A DNA stretch of 64,000 nt from Drosophila pseudoobscura (GCF_009870125.1 NC_046683.1:54761869-54825868), one strand, 5' to 3'. Counted from the stretch's first letter, positions 1-14,700 are shown. The notes: generated from the sequence alone by a model not told the origin. Program-made: numbers and translations.

Positions 1-954
1 GCCCTTGACAATGCACTCGAACTTGACCACGTCGTCGATGCTGCCCTGCTTGTCGCTGAAGAGCTCCCTGAACTCGGGACAGGCGTGTCGCTCCACGATC
101 TCCACGGAGGACTGGCTGCTGCGGCGGTTCTCGGGGGCATTCACGGACTTTACGATCAGATGCGAGAAGCACTTGGCGTCCCCCGCCTGGTTGGAGACCT
201 TCACCGTGTAGACGCCCTTGTCGTCGACGCTGGCGTTGTTCAGGATCAGCTTGAAGACACCCGACTCGGGGTCACCCGTGGCAGTGACGCGATCGTCCAG
301 CTGCAGCTCCTTGTTGGTCAGATACCACTGGGCGCTCAGCGGCTGGTCGCCGCTGGCCTGCACCTCCAGGACCACCTGTTCGCCCTCATCGGCCAGCACA
401 TCGGACAGCAGGCGCTCGAACTTTGGCTGCGCGTCCTTGGGCAGGCTCTGCCTCTCCACCTGGGCCCTCGTGGCCGGCTCGGCCTGCAGGTTCAGCGGCG
501 TGACCTTCAGCTCGCAGCTGCTCGACGTCTCCCCTGCCGAATTGATGGCCACCACCTTGTAGTGGCCGGCGTCCTCCTGGTACACCTCCTGGACGATCAG
601 CGAGCAGCGATCGCCCTGGAACAGCAGCTGGACGTCGGCGGACTCCTTGACGGGCCGCTCGTTGTGGTACCAGATGACCTCTGGCTCTGGTTGACCCACA
701 ATCACGCAGTCCAGACGCACGGGCTTGCCCTCGAAAATGGATACATCCTTCAGCGGCAGGTGGACTGCCGGCTTAATGGGCTCTATGTCGCTGGCCATCT
801 CGGAATCGGACGTTTCGTTGGGGAGGCGACCCTTGACAATGACGTTGCAGCTAGTGTATGCCTCTCCGGCTAGATTCTTGGCGCTCAGAACGTACGATCC
901 GGCGTCGTTGGGATAAGCTTGGGGGATTATCAGCGTTACGCGGCCGTATTCATA
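1..954 (-). CDS. CCDC141-like exon 10 (end of Ig3, Ig4, Ig5, start of Ig6), partial
   Basis: Open from the acceptor (CTGTACTTTCAG at 966-955) to the window edge: 318 codons in phase 0, so the gene continues to the left. YEYGRVTLIIPQAYPNDAGSYV completes Ig3 perfectly across the intron. Ig4 has LDCVIVG, W and DAGHYKVVAIN, with its second core Cys replaced by Val. Ig5 lacks the first Cys (VVLEVQASG). Ig6 starts CPEFRELFSDKQG. Linkers are Ser/Glu-rich. No ATG-led ORF marks it because both ends are open. Confidence 0.88.
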
Positions 955-3900
955 CTGAAAGTACAGAGTAAAAGTCATTGGAAAACTCATCAGAAAACGA
1001 TGGCAAGACATGGCATTCATTCAGTATTCACCACACCACACCCGAACCGATCCCAGCCGATCCGAGCAGATCCGAGCCGACCCGAGCCTATCAGAACCGA
1101 GACGATCGGAGGCTAATGCTTTCATTTTTGTTCTAGTTTTTGTTTCATTTGTTTTTTGGTTTTTCTTTCTTTTATTTCCTTCTTTTTTTTTGCAATTGAA
1201 TGTTTCTTCTTTTTTACACAAATTTTCAATCTTATTTATTTGAGTTTTTGTTGTTGTTGTAGTTTTGTGTGTGCGGATGTGGGCACAGCAATTGCGATCG
1301 CCGATCTCTGGGGCGCATCCGGCGGAGGCCCAAGAAGAGGCTTTTGTTTTGTTTATTTGCTGCTCTTTGTTTTGCTGGCCCCAAATTGCAGGAAGCCCCC
1401 CCGAGCACAGGTGTTCAATGGGAGAGAGCGAACAAAGCGATCAGCGATTTTCAATTACGAAAATGGTTTTAAACCAGTGATTGAAACCACAGTGAGATCA
1501 TGTTTGTGGAATATAAAGAGCATAAAACCGAATGACAGAATGCCAATTAAAAAGTGCGGCCAATGAAGTCATTTCTGAATGTTTTTTTGCCAATTTTATT
1601 CGCCGAATACTCGTCTATACATATGTATGTATGTATCTATATCTTTTGCAAATTTGTATATACAATGTTGGCGCCCACAATAAACAAATTGCCTGACGCG
1701 CGATATCCCGGGTTTGGCGGGACGGGGGAGGGGGAGGGGGATGGACTGACTGTGACTGCCACACTGTGGTGAATTGAATTTGCCACGTTGCACGGCTCGT
1801 TGCAGACTCTGCGACGAGTGGTAGCTGCCAAAAAAGTTGCAGCTATTAGATATTAGATATTATATGGCCGCTATATGTTCTCTAAATTGCAACGAAAGAT
1901 AAAGTGCGTTGGCGTATTTTCAGAAATGTTTGCCTTGAATTTACTCTCTCTACACAGTGTGTGTGTTTGCAACCCAAAATGATGACCAGTGACAGACCCA
2001 GAGGATGTTGTCGATTGTGTACTAGATCATCAGCCAAGGGAGCGCCCCGTCTGATGCGTCTACGCATTCATCCGCCACTGACGTCAGTCCGTTCTCGATC
2101 CCCATCCGAGCAACTAAAACATGATGATATTTTCTTTTCCAAATTTTGGAAAACGCCCACAGAACCACAAATTATAGAATTATTCCGATATTCTCTGGTC
2201 TCTTTTTGCTTTCCAGCCAAAATTTGTGTACAGTATATACCGCGTATATAGTATTGTGTATATGTATGTCTATGGCACTGTCTATATGGAAATCGCCAGA
2301 CAGTTGTCGAGGGGGGCGGCATGGCGATGGGGGGGTGGAGGGGGGAGGGTTTGTACTTGGTGGCATTTTATTTTATTTTACTTGGAATTTTTGTTTACCC
2401 TTTGCTTTGCTGGGGATCTTGCATTGTTGATCGGAAGTTCTGGGGCGGGGAAATGGATCGGAAAGAGAGTATTCCATGGGCCGAAAATAGGTCAACATTT
2501 TTCGAAAATTCAACTGGAAGACTTCTCGAAACTAGTATTTTTAGGGGACCACGACTCTGCTATCGTTCTTGTATTATGCCAGTAGATGTCATTCTAATTC
2601 AGTATTTAGTTTTGGTAGTATTTTTCTGGTATTTTCTAATGTATATTGAATATTTTCTTGATTTTATTCCTAATATTTTTCTTGTTCATTTTGACTAGTA
2701 TTACGATATGTGTTTCTACTATTTTAGTATTCATTTTGTGGTATATTTTGATTGTATTTTTCTGGTTTTTGTCTCGATTTGTTAAATTTGATATATTTTT
2801 TGTTATTTTATTTTTCTGGTATTTTTTGGTATTTTTGGTATTTTCTGGTATTTTTAGTATTTTTTTTTTAGTATATTCCTGTTATTTCTTTGATCATCAA
2901 GGACCTCCTATTGAAGCATTTTAAAAATCTTTAAAATTTTCGTTTGGTTTTAGTTTGAATCGAAAAATATCATAGATGGTCAATCTATCATTTCTCTTCC
3001 CCCATCATTAGAATTACTATTAGGATTTTTCTCTTTAGAGTATCTCCGTATTCTGTGTGCCAAAAAGAACAAATCTTTCTTCTTAAATCCACACAAAATG
3101 TTTCAATTTTTTAAGAACAAAAGATGGAATTCCGAAGAAAGTACCGTGCAAAATACAAAGGAAAATTCCAATAAATCCCAACAGATGAGTTTTTTCAAAA
3201 GATTTTCTATCTACAGATAAATATATTTTGGCAAAATCGAGTATTTTGAATGGGATTTTTGACCCCACGAAATGTGGTGGAAGTGAAAACTCACCTTTGC
3301 ATCGCGTGGCTGGAACGGCTTGCCGTTGTGCACCCAGCAGATGTCCGGTCGGGGTATGCCACTTACGACGGCCTCCAGCTTGATCTTTTGGCCCACACGG
3401 GCCATGGCATTCGACAGCGGAACCTTGAAGCTGGGTAGTTCTGTGGGCTCCAAAGCTGTGGCGAAATAGAGCATACTTTTAGGAGATCGATCCATGGGGT
3501 GATGGTTTGCAGTTTTGCACTTACGTTCCACAATCAGGCTGGCGGAACAGTGCTCGATGCCCGCCGGATTGGAGGCGCTGCAGGTGTACACCGCGTCGTC
3601 CTCGAGGAAGACCTCCTCGAAGCGGAGCGTGGCCTCGCCGTTGTTGTAGCTGATGACGTAGTCCGGCGAGTCGTCGATGCACTTGTCGTTCTTGAACCAC
3701 TGCACCGTGGGCAGGGGCACCCCCGCGACGATGCAGCCGAACTGGAAGGAGCTGCCCTCGGTGGCCTTGCCGCTCTCGAGGAACCGCAGGATGCGGGGCG
3801 GCACCAGCTGCACCTCTGCGGCATTCTCGCGCACCGCCAGCGTGGCATTGGTGTCGCAGGTGCCCACCAGGTTGGAGGCGCGGCAGCTGAAGCGCGCCGA

Positions 3901-5725
3901 GTCGGCGGCGAAGGTCTCCTCGATCACCAGGCGACAGATGCCCTTGTCGAGGCTGGTCTTGTAGTCGGCGTGGCTCAGGATGCTGATGCCGTCCTTGAAC
4001 CACTCGACGGCGGGCTCTGGGGTGCCGGTGACCTCGCACTCGAACACGAATCGGTCGCCCTCGCGGGTCACGGCGTCCTTGAGGGGGCGCACGAACAGCG
4101 GCGAGGCGTAGCGCAGCTCCGTGAAGATGGAGTTCACCTGGATGTCCTTGCGGATGTTCTCGGTGACGATGCGCTGCTGGTCCACCTGGTCGCGCAGTGT
4201 CTGCAGGCGCGTGATCTCCTCGCGCTGGATGCGGGCCTCCTCCTCGCGCTTGGCCCGCGACTCGTCCTCGCGCCTGATTCGGATCTCCTCCTCGCGCTTG
4301 CTGTGCAGACGGGCCTCCTCCTCGCGCTTGGCAATCTCGCGCAGCGTTTGAATGCGCATCTCCTCCTCGCGGGCCGCCTGTGCCCGGGCCAGTTGCTCCC
4401 GGGCGGCCTGCTCCCGCACGGCCTTCAGCCGGGACTCCTCCTCGCGAACGGCCTGCTCGCGCAGCGCCAGCTCCCGGGCCGCCAGCTCCCTCTGGGCCTG
4501 CTCGATGGCCGCCTGCTGGCGCTGGCTCTCCAGACGGGCCTGCTCCTCCCTGGCCGCGCGCTCCCTGGCCTCTGCCTCGCGCATGGCCTTCTCCCGTTCC
4601 GCCTGATCGCGCGAGTCGCGCTCCCTCTGCTCCCGCTGTCGCTGCTCCTGGTTCAGGCGCTCCTGCACAATGTTGATGTCCATCTTTAGCTTGATGAAGG
4701 ACTGGAAGATGTTCATCACGTCGTTGTACAGCGCCGACACCTTGCTCATGTCGTGGGCGCACTGCGAGGCACTGTCCAGCTTCGAGCGCAGTCCCGGCTC
4801 CCGACTGGTGACATAGTTCTCGATGTCGTTGACGAGGTTGGCCGCCTCCACAGAGTCGCGCAGATACGGGACCTTGTTGGAGACGCTGCTGTAGAAATAG
4901 CTGATCTCCCGATATTCGGCATCGATCTGAAGGAATCCTCGGATTAGAATGGGTCTGGGGGGGAGTTACTTGGCGCTGGCGTTACCTTTTCGACAACCTC
5001 GAAGAACTCTGTGGCCTGGTTGAGGCTCTTTCGTTTCTGCTTCACCTGATCCTTGAAGCCCTGCCACTTGTCGTTGAGCTTACGGAGCTCCTCCTTGACG
5101 TACTGTTCGCTTTCGGGATTCGTGATCAGCAGCTGCTGGATCGTCGTATCTGTGAACTTTTCGATGCGTTTCTCGAGCAGCTAAATGGAGGGAAAAGCAT
5201 GGAAAATATGCTCAAAAGGCGAGTAAATGCGGGCAAGCGTCTGGGGGGGCACAAGAAGAGGGGGGGGGGGGGGGGGGGGGGGGGGGGAAGTGCAGCCAAG
5301 CAGTGGATCTCCATCTAAAAGTATCTTTCCCTCAAATGCCAAAAAGCAGAAAGTGCAATAGAAACGTGCCAGCATTCGAAATGTTGTGTGTATCTGTATC
5401 TGTATCTATGTCTGTATCTGTATCTCTCGTTATGCAAAGATGTATTTCAAAAGTTTTTAATTACAAACTAACGACAGCTGCCGCTGTCTATCTCTAAGGC
5501 ATCCCCCATTCCCCCATGCCCCATGCCCCATGCCCCAGGCCCATCCGCTGACAGCTACAACATTTTCAAAGTTGCGATGCGCCCGAGAGAGTTAAAAAAA
5601 AAATGTCATTTGGAAATTTGATGAATGTTTTTTTTTGGGTGTTCAGAACTCTGTTTTGCTCATGCAGAGGGGGCAGCGACGGCGGCGGCGGGGGGGTAGA
5701 TATATGCATATATCTATTCTACAAG

Positions 5726-5757
<32 letters not shown>

Positions 5758-8700
5758 CATCTACCTCGAGAGTGTGGGCTGTTTGGCCCCAGCGTTGCTG
5801 ATGGCGAGTCGATTTCAATTGCTTGGGCATTGAACACTACAGAAAATGGATCATTAAATCATGAAATAACCAAGGAGATCTGCTCTCTGTTTTGCTTTTG
5901 TTTTTCTCTTCAGTGTAGTCTATAAACATAACCCACCTCAACACTTTGGATCTTCCACTTCTACTCAGGGGGGGTTCACTCACCTCAATGGTACGTTCAA
6001 AATACTCAAATGCCAGCGATGTGGTCTTGGCCGCCGCCAGACTATCGACACTCTGGCCATTGATGTCGTGCAGCTGCTTGCTGACGCTGTCCAGACTCCG
6101 ATCGATGTCCTCCAGATCGTTGCGGAACTGCTCGATCTTCTCGAGCCGCTCGAGCGACGACATTCTGGCACTGCACTGCGTCTCGAAGTGAATGCGCAGA
6201 ATCTCCAACAACTTCAGAATGCGATCGGTGTCGATTTCGCGTGCCCCCGGCGGCTCCAGCACGCGCACCCGATCGATCAGCAGTTCGGATTGTGTGATTA
6301 ACGATCTAAATTTATCCATGCAATGATCGCGGAATCTCTCGTGCTCTGCAATGCTGCGCTCCACACTGCCCGTGGATGGGGATGGAGAGGGGTGCTGCCT
6401 CGCGAAATACTCATCGATCTCGTTCCGCAGCTGGGCAATGTTCTCCAGGAAGAGCAGCACGCTCTCGATGAGAGTGCGATAGTCGTACTTGATGCCGTCG
6501 AGGCGGGCCTTCAGCATGCGCAGATTGTTGATCACCTGCTCGATTTTGGCCAGCGACTGCTGGTCCTTGGTCTGGATGCTCAGGGTGGTCTGAATGCGGT
6601 GCTGGATCTCGTCCTGGGCCCGCTCAATGTCCTGCCCGACGAAGCTCAGCTTCTCCCGTATGCCCGACAGCAGCTGCTTCGTGTCCATCGACGGGGAACC
6701 GAAGACGGGATACAATTGGGTGTCCACCTGGGTGCTCTTGGCAACCGTCTGGGAAAAGAGAGTTTGATTCAGGGCAGGGGCCAGCGCCTCCTCTACTTAC
6801 CTCCTCGTTGTCGCTCATGACTTTCTCTAGCAGATATTCAACTTCTCGCTTCTCCTGGATGGTCGTTGTCCAATTCTCCAAACTGCTCGTCACGTCGCAC
6901 TGCCGCTTACTGAAACCGTTCAGCGTCTCTTCCACTGCCTGCGTCGAGGATTTCGTCTCGAGATATGGATCCACAATCTATGTATGCGTGTGTGTGCGTG
7001 TGTGCAGCACCAAAAATAGCATAGACCAAAAAAAAAAAAGAAACAAAATAAATGGAAAAAATTAGTTTTTCCTTATTTTATTTTGGTTCTTCAGCTTCAG
7101 CTTCTGCTTCTGCTTCGTCAAGTGTCGCAGTGGTTTTTTTTTTCTTTTTTCGTACAACGGCGCGTGGCACAACGCATCTGCCTTTGGCCAGGGTCTGGTG
7201 CGTTCTGGCCACAACACCACACCACATCCACATCCACATCCAAATCCGAGGAGAGTCCAGGCCATGCCAGAGACCAGAGACCTGAGACAGACCTATCTAT
7301 AGCCCTCGCAGCGCGCAAATTGCTTTGCTTTTATTTATGGACTCAACTCGAGAGGAAAACTCGAACCAGAAACAGAAACAGAAACAGAAGGAAGGAAAAC
7401 TCGAAATACAGCCACCAGCCGAAGCAGAAGCAGCAGCGAAATTTTCTAATTTCAAAATTTTCTTTTGCGGCTGTTGGCTCTCTTTCGTTTTCTTCCCGGT
7501 TTCATGTACTACTCGAAACGCACATATGGGGGGGGGGGGGCTATGGATGGGGCCAAATGACGACGTTGTCGTTTCGAATAGATGTTTATGGCCAACCAAA
7601 TCATATTGTTGATAATTTATGGGCCACCAAAAGCCAAAGGATGCCATCTCTGGCATGGAAATTGAAGTTCGAATACTCTTTCGGAGATCTAAAGCACCTT
7701 TGAAGATGAGAACTCTATCGGGCATTGATAGAGGCTTAAACTGAAGCTAGTTTTCATTGGAATCGATGTGGGGTTGCGCTGGAGCTTGACTTCTGTGGAT
7801 CTCTGCACTGCATTTGTAAGTTCTCTTCAAAGGGAAGGCAGGGCGGAAGACTTTTTCGCTGATCTAATGCATCTTTGGAGTCGGAAAAGCGTTCGGAAAG
7901 ACCTCTTCAATTTTAATACTCATTTAGTGCAGAGATTGATGCCTCTTTAGGCTGTCAATCTATAGCCAATTTTCATGAAAATGTTTGTGGGATTTCTATT
8001 CTAGATCATGGAGATCTCCGCAATGGATTTCCTTGGAAATCTTTCTTGGAATACTCATTTTGAAGATGTTGTGGATCTGGAGCTCAAAATCTGCGGATCT
8101 CTGCACTGAATTGACAGCTTTATTCAGTAAAAGTGGGAGCTAGGAGAGGAATACCCTATAGAAGATACTCTTTTTATTAGAGCTAAGATTGCGAGGCTCT
8201 AAAATGATATCTGAAACCGATTTGCAGCTTCTTTTGAAAGGAGTTAAAGTGGAGAGTACTCCAGGGCACTACGAAAGTCCCCTGGCTTCAATAAATAGGG
8301 CTTTCAGATGTTACGAAGCCACAACTTGGAAGATATGAGAGCTCCGTAAGCCCTGAATTCGTTAGAATTCCTTAATACAAACTTCCCGCTGCTGACGCCA
8401 CTGCCTCGCGTCCTCTCTCTCTCCCTCTACCTCTCCCTTTTACAGAGTAGCTTGGCAGGGTTTGGCGTTTTCTCTCACTCTCCCACTTTGCCACTAGCTC
8501 TATCCTTTTCTATTCCATAAATGGTGTTTATAGTGGATCTACAGATATTTCCAATTTAAGGCTGAAGATGGGTTATCCATTCACTCTTTCTACACCTCAG
8601 ATGCAGTTCCACTCGAAGCCCTGGCCATAGCCAGCGTACCCCTCTTCTGGGCAGATACTTTTGTGCCGACACAGCTATTGTACTCCCCTAGTCTATGTGC

Positions 8701-11700
8701 AGATGGTTTATGCTTTTCAGAGCAGCATTAGACAGCGGTGGCAGCGTGCAAATGTGGCAGCTGTCAGCGGCTCGAAGGCGGAGCATGGCAGAGATGCGGG
8801 CGGCAAGCGGGACATGCAAAAAAGGGGCAAAGCTTTCAGAGAATTCCAAAGAAACGACTTGGTCTTAAAAGTAAAAGATTCTCCCTCCCTGGGGCCCGCG
8901 GGGATACCGACTTTCAAGTTGATGAATCGCTGTCCGCGGGACTTGAGCTCGCCGAAGGCCAGGATAATGTTGGACCACGTGGCCTGGAGGAACTGCAGCT
9001 TGTGCTCGTCGGGCGTCTGCTGGAGCTGGCGCTGCAGGTGGTCCAGCTGACTAGAGAGCTCGTTGGCCTGCTCGAAGAACTCGATCAGCAGGGAGACGTA
9101 GTCGACGCGCTTCAGCACCAGATCCTTGAGCTCGATCCAGTGCTTGTGCAGGGACTCGGCCTTCGAGTCGACATCGTAGCGCTGCTGAGGGCTCAGCGAC
9201 TCCAAGTGGACTTTGATGCTCTCGAGGAGTAGGTTGATGAGTTCTCCCTTGATCTGGGTGGGGGAAACGAAAAAGGAAAGAGGGTTCGTTTGAGTTAGAG
9301 TCTTAATGGGGTTTCATAGTGTCGCTGGACTCACCTCCAAGTCCTGCATTAGCTCGTGATGCTGCAGGAGGAACTGCTTCGACTGCTGCAGATTCCGGCC
9401 CATGTCCACGCTCTGCTGGAGATGCAGCTGGCCGGAGGCCCGCAGCCAGGCCAGGAGCTCGTTGTGCTGGGCGAGGAACTCGGCGAGGGCTCGCTGCACC
9501 TTCTGCTGGTCCTCGCTGCTGTGCGCACAGATGCCCTCGATGTAGGCCTTGCGGTTCTCCAGCTCGTCGAGGACCCGCTTGACGCCCTGCGTCTCCGGCT
9601 GCGTGCGGCCCACCTCGTCCAAGATGCCGTAGCCGAGTCGCAGCGGCTCCTCGGTGAAGCCTCGCACGTCGCGCTCCACCTTGGAGAACATGGCATAGCT
9701 CTCGGGCGAGTTCGGCGGCAGCTTGACGCTCGCCAGCTCCAGCTCCAGCTTCTCCAGGACACTGAGCGTGTGCTCGGCCTTGGCGAAGAACTCCCGCGAC
9801 TGGTGCAGCCAGTGCTCGCGCTGATCCACCAGATCCAGGTGCTCGGTGCAGCCGCTGAGGACGGCATAGGCCCGGGCACAGGCCTCGTCCCCCGCAAAGA
9901 GACCCGCCGACTGGACCTTCTCCTTGGCGCGGGTGATCTTCAGCGCCCGATCGCGAAGGAGCAGCGCCTGCTGCTTCCACTCCCTGTACCGGGCGAGCAT
10001 CTCGTTGGCCGTGTGCTCGCACTCCCCGAGGCTGTACATGGTGTTGAGGTCCATCCTGGCCTTCTGCAGGGCCGCCTCCAGGTCGATCAGCTCTCGTCCG
10101 AGCAGCCCCAGGGCCAGGCACTGCTCCATCTGGGTCTTGCGCGTCTGCCAGGCGACCTCCAGGTCGTTCCTGCGGTCGTGCAGCGCCTCCAGCCACTGCT
10201 GCACCTGGTGGACGGCCCGTGTGGCGTCCCGCTTGATGTGCTCGGGCCGCGTGTCCAGGGTCTCCAGCTTCTCGAGCTCCTCCAGCTGCGAGAGCAGCTC
10301 GTTGCCGTCCTTGAGGGCGGCCATCACGCCCGTGAGCATGTCGATCCTCAGCTGCTTGAATCTGTTGAGGAACTCCTGCACATGCGGCACGTCCATCGGC
10401 TGGGTCGCCGGGGTCTCGCTGCAGGCCATCTCCAGCTGGTCCATGCGCCTGAAGCACTGCGTCATTTTGTCGTGGAACTGTGTGCAGAGCAGCAGAATGT
10501 GCTGCCGGTCCTGCAGCAGGTTCAGGATGTCCTGCCAGATGACGTTCAAGGTGTCGGCCATGGCGTTGACCAGCTCCGAGCTGATCCTCTTGCTGGCCAG
10601 CAGCTTGTCGGCCTTCTGCACGAATTCGTCCATCGGTCCGGGCAGGCTCTAGAGGGCGGGGTGTCAGAGGGGCTTTAGACGGGGGCTCTCTCGAAGCTGG
10701 ATCTCTGGCTTACCTGCAGATTTCGCAGGGTATCATCGTGCTCCCGCTGCATGCGCACGGACTCTTCGAGATTCTCGCCCAGCGCCGTGATCTTTGGCTC
10801 CAGCTCGACGACTTTGATGTAGATCTTCTCGGGACTCTGCAAAAGATTATCGAAGATGAAACGATGAAACGATGAAGAAAGTTTTCTCCCACAAGTTTGC
10901 TCAAGGAATTCTTCTGTTCGCCCTGTTTTCGAGTCACGTTCCTGGGCTCCCAGCCAGTGGCAGCCACACTCGTGTGTCTGCATTTCTCATTCATGAAAAC
11001 TTGTCGCCAAAAACCTGCTCAAGAGCAAAACGACAATGCTGCACAGAGCAGCTTCTAATTTTGGATAGGCACCACCGCCGCCAGAAGCAGCCGCAGCGGC
11101 AAGAGCACCACTTGTGGCAGCCACAGCCGCAGCAGCAGCTCCACTCTTCTCTGTTCTGTTTGATTGCAATGAAGGTCAACACTGGCTGTTTATGGTAATG
11201 GCATCCGTTAGGTTTTCCTGTTGGGATGAGCATGTGTCGATACATGGAACAGAACCGAACAGAGCGCTGCTGTGTATGTGGAAAGTGCCACATGCCACAG
11301 AAGATACACAGAGGAGAACTGGCTGGCTTTTGGGGGAGGGGGTGGGCTCTTGCGTGGGCGATTAACCATTTATTTTGTGACTCTTTGGGCCATTCGATTT
11401 AACGATCTAATGACCGACAATCAATCAATTTACAAAACCATTTAATAGCCATACGATTAAACTAAATGTGGTGCCCCGTTTCGATCCGTTTCGATCCGTT
11501 CCGATCGCAGATCATTCGACGGAGTCACTGACTCAATGCTACGTGAGTGAGTTTTCAATATGCAAAATGATAATTATCATAGACTTTGAATAAATTAAAG
11601 CCAAAAGCGGGGCCGGGACGGCCTAGCGGGACGGGCAACGTCTAACTGAAATATGAACCATAAATGGTATGACATCACTATATAGTAAACAGCCCCCCAC

Positions 11701-14700
11701 CTCCCGCCCCACGCCGGGCCATAACGAGACGACGTACTTTTATGCATCACTCGTAAAGCATTATGCATATGGCCAGGCGCCCCCCCTCCCCCCCTTCCCC
11801 TCCCCCAACTCCTGCATCTGCATCTGAATCGTATTTCAAGTGTTTTTTCGTCTTTTTGCACGCACCGAGCCGTTAAGACTGCATTTTGAAGACATTTCGT
11901 CGGCCAAGGCGCATGTGCGGCACTTGTGCAATCCCCAAAGTACAACCGAGGCGGAAGTAGAAGAGACTTTCGAGGGGACGGGGTGGCATGGCCGATGATA
12001 TAATGCCTCAAAAGCCCCCCCCCCCCCCCCCCCAGCTCTAACAAACAGTCGATCGAGAGGGAACAAGATCAAGCGGAGGTCCGGGGAGGTCCGTCCATCG
12101 TCCACTTTCAGAGGCGCTTAACGCCAAACACGTTTTTGGCTTTTAAATTAATACTTTGTGGCAGCGGATAGAACACGATTTCGATATGAAATTACCTTGG
12201 TTCTGGCTCTGTCGAACCTCTCCCCCCCCCTACCCCCTCCCTCTGGCGTTCGTTCTTATCGTTTTGTATGAAATCATTGCGCATTTTTATGGAGCGCCGC
12301 CGCTCTTTCATTACGAACCTGCCCGCTCGACCCCCCCCCCCCCCCCAAACCATTGGCCACGTAATCCCCGGACTGCCAGCCCGATCCGATCGTTGATTTA
12401 ATTGGGGAATAGCCATTTTTGTGGAGGCGTTGGCTTGATTTTGCAGGATTTATATGCCCCGATCGAGGGGCAATCGAAAAGTGTGGGCTCCAGATCCTTC
12501 TGTATGGGAAACTATTTAATTATGGATGGAAACAAGATTAAACTTTCGACTCAGCGATTCAGCATCTACACAAATACCCTCTATGTATGCTTAGAGCCAG
12601 TTTCAATGAGAGATTTGTGGCTTCTTTCTTTGAGGCTTTCATTGAAGGAATGACCAAAAATTAAGTTGGTTTTGTCATATTTTGAGTTTGAAAGTTTACC
12701 CGAATACCCCTTATGTGTGGTCACAGCCATTCAGCACGTACGGAAATGGCCTCCCAGCTTTTTTATGGGTTTTTTAAACTATTTTTGTAATCCAAGTTTG
12801 TATTTGTTGACCAGAAGATCTTTAATCATCGACACTCGAGTCATGGAGCGGTCAAACGTTGCGTGTATTTTGTTTTTGCATTCTCGGGACCGGTCGCCGT
12901 CTGCTTGAGAGGAGGATTGGGACTTTTCGATTCTAGTTTTCATGGCATTGATTGGAGGAGAAGCCCTAAAGGTTGATTGACAGTGTGACCCCCACCCATG
13001 AAACCCCTGGGTTTTCCCTTCGTTTGTTTTCCTTTCCAAAAATCCCCCTCAAACCTTAATAAATTCCCTGTTAGGCAGAAAAATCGAATTAAATTCGCAA
13101 TTAATGTGCAATATTCAGAGTTAAGAGTTCATCGACCGAACCCTGACCTAATATTTGCATACATTTTGTGTGAAAATGAAATACGTGTTCATCAAATGAA
13201 CAACTAAACACACTCAAATGCCGTGTCTGTCCGCCTTGGGGGGGAAAGAGGAGCATTTTTATGGGCAGCTTGTGCTCTCGATTAAAGGTAAAAGCTAATT
13301 GAATACATGATTGAATACAAGGCTCATTAAAGTGACATAAATCAAATGTCTGTCTGTCGGTTGATAGGGAAATGTGTACCATAAAAAGTTTATACAAATA
13401 TCAGGCCAAAAACTAATAAAAGTCCCTACTAACATTGGCTGTGTGCCTCCGATACAGACGGCAAATATACTCATCGTGGCAGCATTAATGTATTGTACAA
13501 ATACGACAACACGACAACACGAGAATATGCAAATGTATTCGAGTATTTACTTTGGGGGCACTCAATACCCCTCCGCCGCCCCTCTGCCGTCCCTCTGCCA
13601 CGCTCCGACGCGCCTTCCATTAAAACCCAACTTGATTTTTGTCATAAAACAAAGCACAAAAAGCAACAAACAAATCTAGTGCTCTGATGTTCTATTAACA
13701 AAAGGTTAGTGCTGGCTTTTTCGCATCATTCTCAGATCATCAAATCAGCGTCATCATCCATCGCATCGCATGGCTGTCGTGTGTGCCTCGGCGAGTGATG
13801 TCAGACTTTTGAGTTCTATAAATACACAATATATCGTTATAAACATAAAACCAGCAACAAATTTGTGTTCAGGTTCGGGCTTTGGGGCTTTCTAGGTCGC
13901 ACTTTCCCAGGCCTCTCGTACTCTCTCGTACGAGATACGATTATGGGAGGCCGGCCGCCATCGAATGCAATTTAAATTTCAATTTAATTCGCAAAACAGC
14001 AACAACAAAAAATGAGAGATAATTTCTATAATTGTTTCTACAAATTGTTGGCCACGACTCTTGCTGCAGCCACCGAAGGAGGAGTCGACTCCGCCGCTGC
14101 ACAGCGCGACTTTCATTGAACGTTTATCGGCGAATATCAGTTTTCATGTAAACATGCAATATATTTCGCGTCTCTAACTCTACGAAACGTGCCTCCATCG
14201 GCGGCACGCCTGCGCCTTCTCCTTCGCCTTCGCCTTCTCCTTTGCCGCCTCCTTTGAGCGGCAATTACAGCAGCTGGCTGTGGCGAAATTTATGCCCCAC
14301 TGGAGGCAGATCCACCTCCTCCTCGACTCGTTTCCCGTTCGCTTATCAATCAGTGCGTGCCAAACTGTTTTGTCAGTTTTCGCTAAGTAGCAGCTGTGCA
14401 TTAAAGCCACTAGATAGATACATAGATACAGCCCGGCGCAGCCCGTCGCAGCCCGCCACACATATCCCCCAAGGCATGGCTTTGGTTGGACTCCAGTCGA
14501 CTCCAATCCGATCAGAGATCCCCATCCAAGGGGCAAAAGAGGAGCCTCCGACTGCGTCTGCGTCTGCGTCTGCGCATAGAATACATTATTTTTTAGCGCT
14601 TGAAAATGTTGACATTCCCCACTGGCACCATCGCCAGCTCCAACTCTTGGTTAGGGCTGGAATTTTTCAATTACTGATAAGATTTACAGCCCCATTCACG

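Noticed and set aside
3499..4689. Plus-strand ORF of 396 aa opposite CCDC141-like exon 8
   Set aside because: Antisense shadow of a GC3-rich exon; Leu/Ala-rich composition, no splice context or family motif, and the minus-strand product has clear Ig domains.
9356..10678. Plus-strand ORF of 440 aa opposite CCDC141-like exon 3
   Set aside because: Antisense shadow; the minus strand matches CCDC141 and has correct splice sites.
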